Assembly: GCA_026983895.1 (NCBI GenBank)
Contig: JALSTF010000209.1
Span: 1 to 8,698, forward strand
Source: Sulfurovum sp.
GTDB lineage: Bacteria; Campylobacterota; Campylobacteria; Campylobacterales; Sulfurovaceae
Reading direction: 5' to 3'
DNA: 8,698 nucleotides
Shown here: piece by piece, positions 1 to 6,073 of the stretch
How the letters are laid out: each line of letters opens with the position of its first letter
How positions within the stretch are numbered: the stretch's first letter is position 1
Translations under genes and position numbers: made by a program
Notes under the pieces: generated by a model
Told to the model about the DNA's origin: nothing
The model's input: the letters and a program-made list of their open reading frames with translations, nothing else
Databases searched by the model: none

Positions 1-724
1 CCTGGCGAAAACACGGGTGATCAATGCCGAAGATACATTCCTTGCTTCCCTTGAGTTGGAAAGCATCAAACTTTACCCTTCCAAAGATATCAAGAATATT
101 TCATTTGTTTTGCTTAACGGAGAGCCCCATACACGTTTTGAACTGCGGGACCTGGGTTCTTTTGATGTATTCGGGTTGGGTGAACATATTGCGCTGGATG
201 CGGCGTTGGCCATCTTGGCAGCATTGGAACTGGGTGAGGATATTGAGGACATCCGAACGAATCTTCTGCATTACAAAGGGATCAAAAAACGTTTTGATAT
301 TGTACAGAACCAGGAACAGATGGTCGTCATAGACGATTACGGCCACCACCCTACGGAGATCAAAGTGACCATGCAGTCATTGCAGACATATAAGCGTATG
401 CGGGACTTCAATACTATCGATGTCATATGGCAGCCGCATAAATATTCACGAACCATCGATAACCTGCCGGCTTTTGTAGAATGCTTTGAAGGTGTGGATG
501 AACTGGTGATACTTCCTATCTGGTCTGCAGGGGAACTTGAAGTGGATATTGACCTTAAAGGGGCTTTCAGCCGCTATAAATTGCTGATGGCAGACTCTGT
601 AACCAAAGAAGACGGCGTGGTGAAAGTATTGAAAGACGGACACGTTATTCGTGAATACAGTGAAGGACTCATTTCTGCATTCGGTGCAGGAGACATTACC
701 TATCAGATTAGGGGAGAAGCGTAA
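1..724 (+). CDS. murC: UDP-N-acetylmuramate--L-alanine ligase, 3' part (5' end outside window)
   Basis: MurC joins L-alanine to UDP-N-acetylmuramic acid using ATP, the first amino-acid addition in peptidoglycan precursor synthesis in the cytoplasm. The reading frame is open to the left edge (first full codon at base 2), so the GTG at 17 is an internal valine, not a start; about 240 C-terminal residues are visible. They include the end of the central ATP-binding domain (GLGEH, then KGIKKRFD, the hinge leading to the last domain) and the whole C-terminal Mur ligase domain, with DDYGHHPTE, the strongest MurC signature, then QPHKYSRT and the near-terminal GAGDI. The GxHN motif common in Mur ligases reads GEHIALD here, which may be a lineage variant. 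The P-loop domain lies outside the window. The gene ends at TAA 722-724, and a hairpin follows directly. Identity is secure. Confidence 0.96.
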   Translation, partial: LAKTRVINAEDTFLASLELESIKLYPSKDIKNISFVLLNGEPHTRFELRDLGSFDVFGLGEHIALDAALAILAALELGEDIEDIRTNLLHYKGIKKRFDIVQNQEQMVVIDDYGHHPTEIKVTMQSLQTYKRMRDFNTIDVIWQPHKYSRTIDNLPAFVECFEGVDELVILPIWSAGELEVDIDLKGAFSRYKLLMADSVTKEDGVVKVLKDGHVIREYSEGLISAFGAGDITYQIRGEA

Positions 725-731
725 AAAGATC

Positions 732-766
732 CTGCCGTTCTTAGAAGAGAACAGCAGAGTATTTTT
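732..766. terminator. Probable bidirectional intrinsic terminator between murC and the kinase-like gene
   Basis: Bases 732-741 (CTGCCGTTCT) pair with 748-757 (AGAACAGCAG) in a 10-bp stem with one mismatch (C736/A753; a G-U wobble in the other strand's RNA) and a loop of 4 to 6 bases. On the + strand the stem is followed by TATTTTT (760-766). On the - strand it is followed by CTTTTT, the complement of AAAAAG at 724-729. Both flanking genes end within about 25 bp of it, so it could stop transcripts from either side. Stem and T-runs are seen directly; termination is inferred. Confidence 0.72.
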
Positions 767-777
767 AGAGGAGCCCT

Positions 778-1332
778 TTATATTTTTTCCTGTATGATCG
801 TTTCGATCTGGGTAAAGACTTCATCTTGAGGATTTTCCCCGTCGACCACTTTGAGCAGGTCATGCTCTCTGTAATATTCTTCTATGGCTGCAATAGTCTC
901 TTTGTATGCTTTTAATTCTGCTTTATACAGATCTTCCGGCCCTTCAAATCTCTCTTTGCCCATTTCGTCGCTGACCTGTATCTCAATGACATTGAGCAGT
1001 TCAATTTCTTGATGGTTGAAGAGTACATCTCCAAACAGCTTTACCTGTTTCTCTTTACGCGGAAAACCTTCGATCATAACGACATCTGTCGGTGCTGCTT
1101 TGATCGCATCGAAAATAACGTCAATAATAATACCGGTCGGTACCAGCTGTCCTTTGAAGAAATAGCCGCTGATAATGTGTCCGATCGCGCTGCCGCTTTC
1201 GGTTTCTTTTTTCAGCAGTTCTCCCGTTGAGTAGCCGCTGATCCTGTCAGGATATTTTTCCGTGAACATTTTGAGTGTACTGGTTTTCCCCGCACCGGGT
1301 GCACCAATAATGAGAATTAATTTTTTTGACAT
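778..1332 (-). CDS. Adenylate kinase-family protein with shortened, arginine-poor lid
   Basis: A 184-residue P-loop nucleoside monophosphate kinase-family protein, expected in the cytoplasm. Adenylate kinases interconvert ATP+AMP and 2 ADP. Walker A is GAPGAGKT (residues 10-17). The NMP-binding part has YSTGELLK (34-41), with K where Adk usually has the AMP-contacting Arg of DLLR, then LVPTGIIIDVI and IEGFPRKEKQ (87-96), which keeps the GFPR arginine and the Gln. After VSDEMGKER (120-128), most Adks have a lid with GR..R..DD and a following NR/KR. Here the stretch is FEGPEDLYKAEL (129-140): shorter, with those arginines absent and Glu at the last position. ATG 1332 is chosen because GGAG (1339-1342) lies 6 bases upstream; an in-frame TTG at 1344 would put that Shine-Dalgarno inside the gene. 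It converges on murC and diverges from frdC. It may be the organism's only Adk, or a paralogue with changed or lost catalysis; family membership is sure, activity is not. Confidence 0.85.
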   Translation of the reverse strand: MSKKLILIIGAPGAGKTSTLKMFTEKYPDRISGYSTGELLKKETESGSAIGHIISGYFFKGQLVPTGIIIDVIFDAIKAAPTDVVMIEGFPRKEKQVKLFGDVLFNHQEIELLNVIEIQVSDEMGKERFEGPEDLYKAELKAYKETIAAIEEYYREHDLLKVVDGENPQDEVFTQIETIIQEKI

Positions 1333-1356
1333 GATATACTCCAAATAGATTTATTT

Positions 1357-1362
1357 ATTATA
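1357..1362 (-). promoter_or_regulatory. -10 box for the adenylate kinase-like gene
   Basis: Read on the - strand, 1362-1357 is TATAAT within TTTTGTTATAATA, about 25 bases before the ATG at 1332. There is no recognisable TTGACA at the -35 distance, as is usual for housekeeping promoters in Campylobacterota. The same 13-base string forms the core of the frdC promoter on the other strand. Confidence 0.6.
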
Positions 1363-1389
1363 ACAAAAGGTAGTGTTAAAAGGGGCTTA

Positions 1390-1401
1390 TTGTTCCAACA
1401 A
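1390..1401. repeat. Small palindrome TTGTT-CC-AACAA in the divergent region
   Basis: This is a perfect 5-bp inverted repeat with a 2-base spacer, lying between the two divergent -10 boxes (about 28 bp from the kinase-side box and 66 bp from the frdC box). The position would suit an operator acting on the kinase-like gene or on both genes. It is short, lies in AT-rich DNA and could be chance. The rest of the region (1402-1460) is A/T-rich with no other structure I can name. Confidence 0.25.
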
Positions 1402-1466
1402 AATCGTAAAAATAAAAAACATAGAGAGAAATCCTTTTTTTAACGCTGGCATATTCGATATTTTGT

Positions 1467-1472
1467 TATAAT
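1467..1472 (+). promoter_or_regulatory. -10 box of the frdCAB promoter
   Basis: TATAAT sits inside TTTTGTTATAATA (1461-1473), 31 bases upstream of the frdC ATG, giving an expected transcription start near 1479. No -35 hexamer is evident; a T-run (1434-1441) lies upstream. The frdC Shine-Dalgarno AAGGA (1494-1498) is 5 bases before the ATG. Confidence 0.68.
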
Positions 1473-1503
1473 AGATATTATTTATACAAGAAGAAGGATA
1501 ACT

Positions 1504-2262
1504 ATGCTGAACAGGGAGTATGTCACTGAACTATTAACAGGCAAAGATACAACCAAACATAAGAGCAGGATGCCTGCACGTATCGATTTTCTTCAGAGTG
1601 TCTCCGGATTGCTGCTGGCACTTTTCATTCTGTTCCATCTGGTCTTTGAAGGATCCATCCTTCTGGGGAAAGAGGCCATGTACAGACTCACGAAGATGTT
1701 TGAAGGAGAGCCGTTCATAGAGGGAGGCGAACCGCTTATCATTTCTGTACTGGCATTCATTATCTTTGCACTTTTCATACTGCATGCGGGAATCGCTTTG
1801 CGAAAGTTTCCTTCCTCCTACCGTGAATACAGACGCTACATTGAGCATAAAGCACTTTTGAACCATAATGATACGAATCTGTGGTATATTCAAATCACAA
1901 CGGGATTCATCATGTTCTTCCTTGGTTCCATCCACCTCTATATGATGATGACACAGCCGGAAAATATCGGCCCTTATGCCTCTTCGGACAGGATATACAG
2001 TGACTGGATGTGGCCAATGTATCTGGTGCTGCTGATCTCGGTCGTGCTGCATGCGGGTATCGGTGTCTATAGACTGATCATTAAGTGGGGATGGTTTGAC
2101 GGCAAGGACCCCAGAGGCAACAGGCAGAGAAGCCGAAAGATCGCAAAAGTGCTGGTGGGGCTCTATCTGCTTTTGGGACTGGCTTCGCTGGGTACGTACA
2201 TGAAAATAGGGTACGAACACCAGAATGATTATGGAAAAAGATATGTGGAGCAGAAAAAATGA
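1504..2262 (+). CDS. frdC: Fumarate reductase cytochrome b subunit (di-heme membrane anchor)
   Basis: A 252-residue integral membrane subunit that binds two hemes b, oxidises menaquinol (or reduces menaquinone) and anchors FrdAB on the cytoplasmic face. Five hydrophobic helices lie at roughly 27-53, 77-100, 125-151, 169-194 and 213-235. It follows Wolinella FrdC (about 256 residues) closely, including KSRMPA near the N-terminus, TKMFE, SIHLYMMMTQP and VKWGWFDG-like IIKWGWFDG. The four heme-ligand histidines correspond to H45, H94, H144 and H183, each one higher than Wolinella 44/93/143/182, and the menaquinol-site glutamate (Wolinella E66) is E67. The E-pathway glutamate (Wolinella E180), however, is V181 (GTG, 2044-2046), and an additional acidic residue, E49, lies one turn after H45. 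First gene of the operon; its stop overlaps the frdA start by 4 bases. The Wolinella comparison is from memory. Identity is firm; direction of catalysis in the cell is not shown. Confidence 0.95.
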   Translation: MLNREYVTELLTGKDTTKHKSRMPARIDFLQSVSGLLLALFILFHLVFEGSILLGKEAMYRLTKMFEGEPFIEGGEPLIISVLAFIIFALFILHAGIALRKFPSSYREYRRYIEHKALLNHNDTNLWYIQITTGFIMFFLGSIHLYMMMTQPENIGPYASSDRIYSDWMWPMYLVLLISVVLHAGIGVYRLIIKWGWFDGKDPRGNRQRSRKIAKVLVGLYLLLGLASLGTYMKIGYEHQNDYGKRYVEQKK

Positions 2263-4244
2263 AGATCATATATACCGATGCCCTGATCGTGGGCGGGGGC
2301 TTGGCAGGATTGCGTTCGGCTATCGCGGCAAGGGAGAAAGGGCTTGATACGATCGTATTGAGCATGGTACCTGTGAAGCGTTCGCACTCGGCTGCCGCAC
2401 AGGGCGGTATGCAGGCAAGTCTTGCCAACACGGTCATGGGAGAGGGCGACAATGAAGATGTCCACTTTGCCGATACGGTCAAAGGAAGCGACTGGGGATG
2501 CGACCAGAAGGTCGCGCGTATGTTCGTGACCACCGCACCCAAGGCGATACGCGAACTGGCTGCCTGGGGTGTACCCTGGAGCCGTATAGGCAAGGGAGAC
2601 CATACCGTGGTCATCAACGGCAAGAAAGAGACGATCACAGAGAAAGATGAATCCTACGGTCTGATCAATGCCAGGGATTTCGGAGGTACGAAGAAGTGGC
2701 GTACCTGCTACACTTCAGATGCGACAGGGCACACCATGCTCTATGCTGTGGCCAACGAAGCACTCAGGCGTGATGTGGAGATCCACGACAAGAAAGAGGC
2801 GATCTCCGTCATTCACGACAGCGGCGTCTGCCACGGTGTGATCGTACGTGACCTGATCAACGGGGAGCTTTCCGCCTATGTGGCACGGGGTACGATGATC
2901 GCCACGGGTGGTTACGGGCGTATCTACAAACAGTCTACCAATGCCATTATCTGTAAAGGGATCGGAACGGCCATTGCGCTGGAGACAGGGATCGTGGAGC
3001 TGGGCAACATGGAAGCGGTGCAGTTCCACCCCACACCGATCGTCCCTTCGGGTATCTTGCTTACGGAAGGATGCCGCGGTGACGGCGGTGTCCTGCGTGA
3101 TAAAGACGGGTACCGTTTTATGCCCGATTATGAACCGGAAAAAAAGGAACTTGCTTCCAGAGACGTGGTCAGCCGCCGGATGATCGAACATATCCGAAAG
3201 GGCAAAGGGGTCAAATCTCCTTATGGGGACCATCTCTGGCTGGATATCTCCATTTTGGGGCGGGAACATATCGAAAAGAACCTGCGTGACGTGCAGGATA
3301 TCGCCATCAGTTTCAACGGTATCGACCCTGCCGATGAGGGTGAGAAAGGATGGATGCCGGTCCTTCCGATGCAGCACTACTCGATGGGAGGTATCCGTGT
3401 CAAACCGACAGGGGAGAGTACGACGATGAGAGGACTTTTCTGTGCAGGCGAAGCAGCCTGCTGGGACTTGCATGGTTTTAACCGTCTGGGCGGAAACTCG
3501 GTCAGTGAAGCAGTTGTGTCGGGGATGATCGTAGGTGAATACTTCACGCAGTATTGCGAAGAGACCCATCTCAATACCAATACCTCTGTGATCGAGGCGC
3601 ATCTTCAGGCACAGATAGATTACCTTGCTGAGATCCTCGAACGTGACGGTGGATTGAATATTTTTGACATCAAGGATGAGATGCGGACCATTATGCAGGA
3701 GAAAGTAGGTATATTCAGAAACGGTGACGATCTTCTCGATGCGGTCCATCAGCTCGAAGATTTGCTAAAAAAGACCAAAGAGATAACGGTAGAATCCAAA
3801 AGTATGGGGAACAACCCGGGACTCAATGAGGTTTACCGTGTCACCAAGATGCTGAAGCTTGCACTCTGTGTGGCAAAAGGCGCCTTGCAGCGTACAGAAA
3901 GCCGGGGTGCACACTACAGGGAAGATTATCCCAAACGGGATGACATGCACTGGCTGAAGCGTACTATCACGACATGGCCAGACACGGCCGACACCCTTCC
4001 AACAGTCCATTATGAAGAGATAGATATTTTGGAAATGGAGATGCCGCCGGCGTTCAGAGGATACGGAAGCAAGGATTCCCTTATCCCAAACCCGTTGAGC
4101 GCACAGCGTGAAGAGGAAATCGAACAGATCAAAAAATCACTGGAGACGGTCAATCGCTTCACCGTACAGGAAGCGCTGCTTGACTTTGCACTTCCCGGAA
4201 ACCTGAAACACAAGAATGAAAGAGTAGGAGTAGGATATGCCTGA
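2259..4244 (+). CDS. frdA: Fumarate reductase flavoprotein subunit
   Basis: The 661-residue catalytic subunit of quinol:fumarate reductase (Wolinella FrdA is about 656), acting on the cytoplasmic side. It reduces fumarate to succinate, or the reverse, at a covalently bound FAD. The N-terminal Rossmann motif is VGGGLAGLRSAIAA (11-24). RSHSAAAQGG (41-50) carries H43, the expected covalent FAD attachment site. Substrate-site residues include H257 (VQFHPTP), R301 (LASRDVVSR, expected proton-donor arginine), H373 (MQHYSMGG) and R409 (FNRLGGNS). The C-terminal helical domain follows from about 440. The ATG overlaps the frdC stop as ATGA, with GGAG at 2247-2250 eight bases upstream, suggesting translational coupling. 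FrdA and SdhA of the same family are hard to tell apart; the frdCAB order and close similarity to the Wolinella type favour the fumarate reductase name. All key residues are present and the frame is intact. Confidence 0.97.
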   Translation: MKIIYTDALIVGGGLAGLRSAIAAREKGLDTIVLSMVPVKRSHSAAAQGGMQASLANTVMGEGDNEDVHFADTVKGSDWGCDQKVARMFVTTAPKAIRELAAWGVPWSRIGKGDHTVVINGKKETITEKDESYGLINARDFGGTKKWRTCYTSDATGHTMLYAVANEALRRDVEIHDKKEAISVIHDSGVCHGVIVRDLINGELSAYVARGTMIATGGYGRIYKQSTNAIICKGIGTAIALETGIVELGNMEAVQFHPTPIVPSGILLTEGCRGDGGVLRDKDGYRFMPDYEPEKKELASRDVVSRRMIEHIRKGKGVKSPYGDHLWLDISILGREHIEKNLRDVQDIAISFNGIDPADEGEKGWMPVLPMQHYSMGGIRVKPTGESTTMRGLFCAGEAACWDLHGFNRLGGNSVSEAVVSGMIVGEYFTQYCEETHLNTNTSVIEAHLQAQIDYLAEILERDGGLNIFDIKDEMRTIMQEKVGIFRNGDDLLDAVHQLEDLLKKTKEITVESKSMGNNPGLNEVYRVTKMLKLALCVAKGALQRTESRGAHYREDYPKRDDMHWLKRTITTWPDTADTLPTVHYEEIDILEMEMPPAFRGYGSKDSLIPNPLSAQREEEIEQIKKSLETVNRFTVQEALLDFALPGNLKHKNERVGVGYA

Positions 4245-4971
4245 GAATGAAAACTACAGAGAGATAGAGATCACGGTCTTCCGTTACAATCCGCAGGATA
4301 AAACATCCAAACCGGAATACCAGACCTATACCCTGACGGAAACTCCGGGGATGACACTTTATATCGCGCTGATACAGATATGGTCCAAAATGGACCATGA
4401 CCTCAGTTTCGACTTTGTCTGCCGCGCAGGGATCTGCGGGAGCTGTTCGATGGTCGTCAACGGAAAGCCGAGACTGGCCTGCAAAACACGTACCAGCGAA
4501 TTTGAAGACGGGAAGATCACACTGCTGCCGCTGCCGGTATTCAAGCATATCAAGGATCTTTCGGTCGATACGGGCAACTGGATGAATGAAATGAGCAAAA
4601 ATCTTGAGAGCTGGATACATACGCAGGAAGAGACGGACCTTTCACGTATAGAAAAACCGGTTGACCCGGCAGTGGCAGAGGAAGTCTTTGAACTGGACCG
4701 CTGTATCGAATGCGGGATCTGTCTGGCCAGCTGTTCGACCAAGGTCATGCGAGAAGATTTCGTCGGTGCGGTCGGTCTGAACCGTGTCGCCCGTTTTCAG
4801 CTTGATCCTCATGATCAGAGAACGGATGAGGATTTTTACGAGCTTGTCGGTGATGAGAACGGTGTGTTCGGATGTATGAGCCTTATGGGATGTGAGGATC
4901 ACTGCCCCAAAAACCTTCCTTTGCAGACCAAGATCGCCTATATGCGAAGAAAAATGGTGAAGGTAAAGTAG
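4237..4971 (+). CDS. frdB: Fumarate reductase iron-sulfur subunit
   Basis: A 244-residue electron-transfer subunit linking the hemes of FrdC to the FAD of FrdA. The N-terminal ferredoxin-like domain holds the [2Fe-2S] cysteines C62, C67, C70 (CRAGICGSC) and C82. The C-terminal domain has CIECGICLASC (C156, C159, C162, C166) and then C213, C219 and C223 (CMSLMGCEDHCP). By family pattern, C156/C159/C162/C223 bind [4Fe-4S] and C166/C213/C219 bind [3Fe-4S]. All eleven ligands are present, each five residues later than in Wolinella FrdB as I remember it. The start overlaps the frdA end by 8 bases, and AGGAG (4226-4230) lies 6 bases upstream. It is the last operon gene. Its stop is 2 bp from the end of the convergent araC-type gene, and no intrinsic terminator is visible at the junction. 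Confidence 0.97.
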   Translation: MPENENYREIEITVFRYNPQDKTSKPEYQTYTLTETPGMTLYIALIQIWSKMDHDLSFDFVCRAGICGSCSMVVNGKPRLACKTRTSEFEDGKITLLPLPVFKHIKDLSVDTGNWMNEMSKNLESWIHTQEETDLSRIEKPVDPAVAEEVFELDRCIECGICLASCSTKVMREDFVGAVGLNRVARFQLDPHDQRTDEDFYELVGDENGVFGCMSLMGCEDHCPKNLPLQTKIAYMRRKMVKVK

Positions 4972-4973
4972 TT

Positions 4974-5903
4974 TTAAGCACTATCTTTGGCATGATGGAG
5001 GGTTACTGAAGGATTTTCTCCGAACAGTTCGGTATAGTAGTGGGAGAAATGTCCCATATGGGTAAAGCCCCATTTATTCGCGATCGCTATGATGGTGTCT
5101 TTCTTCGGATCGGCATCAAGCAGTGCAAGGCGGACATGGTTGAGTTTGAGTTGACGCAGGAAGCGGTTGGGGGTGAAACCGTAAAGCGATTTGAAAGCGT
5201 TTTGCAGTGTCTGTTCGCTGACCCTGAACTCCTGGGCAAAGTCACTGATACTTACTTTCCCGTGCATATGGCGATAGATCCTCTCTTTGATCTGCAATGC
5301 GATCTTCTCTCCCTTGGTCAGTTTGGGTGTGTGCGGTATTTGATCATGCATCAATGCTTCGATATCTCGGATCAATGCCTCTTCGATCTTGTGATGTGCC
5401 GTTGTATCTTTTATAAGGGTTTTATCCTCCATGAAACGTTTAAGGATCCCATAGAGCTTTTTGCTTAATGCACCCTCTGTATCGCTGATGATCTGGTCAG
5501 TGTGTTGAGAAAGCATACGGGTGAGTTTTTTGTATTTTTTTCTGGAGATACTGATGATCGGCACCCTGAGATTGCCGCTGGTCGTCAGTGTATAGGTACG
5601 TTTGTCATCAAAGACAAGGATATCACCCTGTTTAAGTTTCACTGGACCGTAAGAGAGTACCCCATCAAGTGTATCAACAATACCGAGAGATACGGTTCCC
5701 TTGGGAGAAGAGACTTCGTAGAGAATACCGGCATTTCTCACTGCATATCCCAGCTGTATATGCGGAAGCTGAATGATGCTGTTCTCTCCCTTCAGGGCAT
5801 CCGGACGAAGTTTGTAAATGGTATGGAAATGCCACTGCGGGGCACTTTTCCGAAGCAGGTCGACATCGCTAAAGGCTGCATGGGTAAGTATATTGTCTGT
5901 CAT
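4974..5903 (-). CDS. AraC/XylS-family transcriptional regulator
   Basis: A 309-residue predicted DNA-binding activator or repressor. The C-terminal ~100 residues form the two-helix-turn-helix AraC domain: first HTH around 217-240 (ISDFAQEFRVSEQTLQNAF), second around 270-292 (IIAIANKWGFTHMGHFSHYY), ending in the family signature LFGENPSVTL (293-302). The ending resembles the EutR-type subgroup (GF.HMG.F...Y..LF...PS.TL), but that alone does not identify an effector. Residues 20-120 look like a cupin-type sensing domain (beta-rich, with LKQGDILVFDD near 90-100); 121-215 is a helical linker. The ATG at 5903 has no evident Shine-Dalgarno, and the next in-frame Met is residue 130, so this start is likely. 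It lies tail-to-tail with frdB and diverges from mutS2. Its targets are unknown; neighbouring frd or its own promoter are guesses. Confidence 0.9.
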   Translation of the reverse strand: MTDNILTHAAFSDVDLLRKSAPQWHFHTIYKLRPDALKGENSIIQLPHIQLGYAVRNAGILYEVSSPKGTVSLGIVDTLDGVLSYGPVKLKQGDILVFDDKRTYTLTTSGNLRVPIISISRKKYKKLTRMLSQHTDQIISDTEGALSKKLYGILKRFMEDKTLIKDTTAHHKIEEALIRDIEALMHDQIPHTPKLTKGEKIALQIKERIYRHMHGKVSISDFAQEFRVSEQTLQNAFKSLYGFTPNRFLRQLKLNHVRLALLDADPKKDTIIAIANKWGFTHMGHFSHYYTELFGENPSVTLHHAKDSA

Positions 5904-5911
5904 AATATGGC

Positions 5912-5917
5912 AGTATA
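5912..5917 (-). promoter_or_regulatory. Possible -10 box of the araC-type gene
   Basis: On the - strand, 5917-5912 reads TATACT, 8 bases before the ATG at 5903. Transcription would begin at or next to the start codon, giving a leaderless message, which would fit the absence of a ribosome binding site. A second candidate, TAATAT (5937-5932), would give a leader of about 20 bases. I cannot choose between them. Confidence 0.3.
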
Positions 5918-5953
5918 TCTAAAAATGATGAATATTACAGCATTTTCTATAGG

Positions 5954-5967
5954 GCAGGGTGACCTGC
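5954..5967. repeat. Inverted repeat GCAGG-GTGA-CCTGC between araC-type gene and mutS2
   Basis: Perfect 5-bp, GC-rich arms (5954-5958 and 5963-5967) with a 4-base loop stand out in the 170-bp divergent region 5904-6073. The outer bases AGG (5951-5953) could also pair with CCT (5972-5974) across a bulge. It lies about 37 bp upstream of the araC-type candidate -10 box and 64 bp upstream of the mutS2 -10 box. It could be an operator or a short RNA hairpin. It is not followed by a long T-run, so an intrinsic terminator is unlikely. The rest of this spacer shows nothing else I can identify. Confidence 0.3.
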
Positions 5968-6030
5968 TTTGCCTAAAAAGTGAGCATTTGTCAGGAGAGG
6001 TGTCCGTTACTTCCTTTGGGAAAGATGAGA

Positions 6031-6036
6031 TATAAT
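6031..6036 (+). promoter_or_regulatory. -10 box of the mutS2 promoter
   Basis: TATAAT in the context GAGATATAATATG lies 37 bases before the mutS2 GTG, giving an expected start site near 6043. No -35 hexamer is visible. A small imperfect inverted repeat, TTCC-TTT-GGGAA (6011-6022), sits just upstream. Confidence 0.62.
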
Positions 6037-6073
6037 ATGCCCACACAAACCCTACCAATAAGGAAACAGACAG

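Noticed and set aside
17..19. GTG at 17 as the start of a short gene
   Set aside because: The frame continues open to the window edge, and the protein is clearly the C-terminal part of MurC, which needs about 200 more residues upstream.
1333..1344. Alternative TTG start at 1344 for the adenylate kinase-like gene
   Set aside because: The GGAG at 1339-1342 would fall inside the gene, while it is ideally spaced for the ATG at 1332. Adk family proteins also begin a few residues before the P-loop strand, as the ATG form does.
1534..2220. 228-codon frame on the - strand opposite frdC
   Set aside because: It is fully covered by frdC, whose heme histidines and membrane helices are clear; the antisense product has no coherent domain.
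2715..3749. Long open frame (344 codons) on the - strand opposite frdA
   Set aside because: It lies wholly antisense to a complete frdA with all catalytic residues; the translated product is Cys/His/Arg-rich without recognisable motifs, and there is no ribosome binding site context. It is a codon-usage shadow.
5053..5087. Palindromes CCCATATGGG (5053-5062) and GCGATCGC (5080-5087)
   Set aside because: Both fall inside the conserved second HTH coding region of the araC-type gene and are explained by its codons; two short palindromes there are compatible with chance.
5925..6035. Possible 36-residue peptide (starting MMNITAFSIGQGD) in the araC-type/mutS2 spacer
   Set aside because: There is no Shine-Dalgarno before either ATG, the stop overlaps the mutS2 -10 box, and the frame is just the tail of a longer shadow frame running through the araC-type gene. 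Conservation in relatives could revive it.
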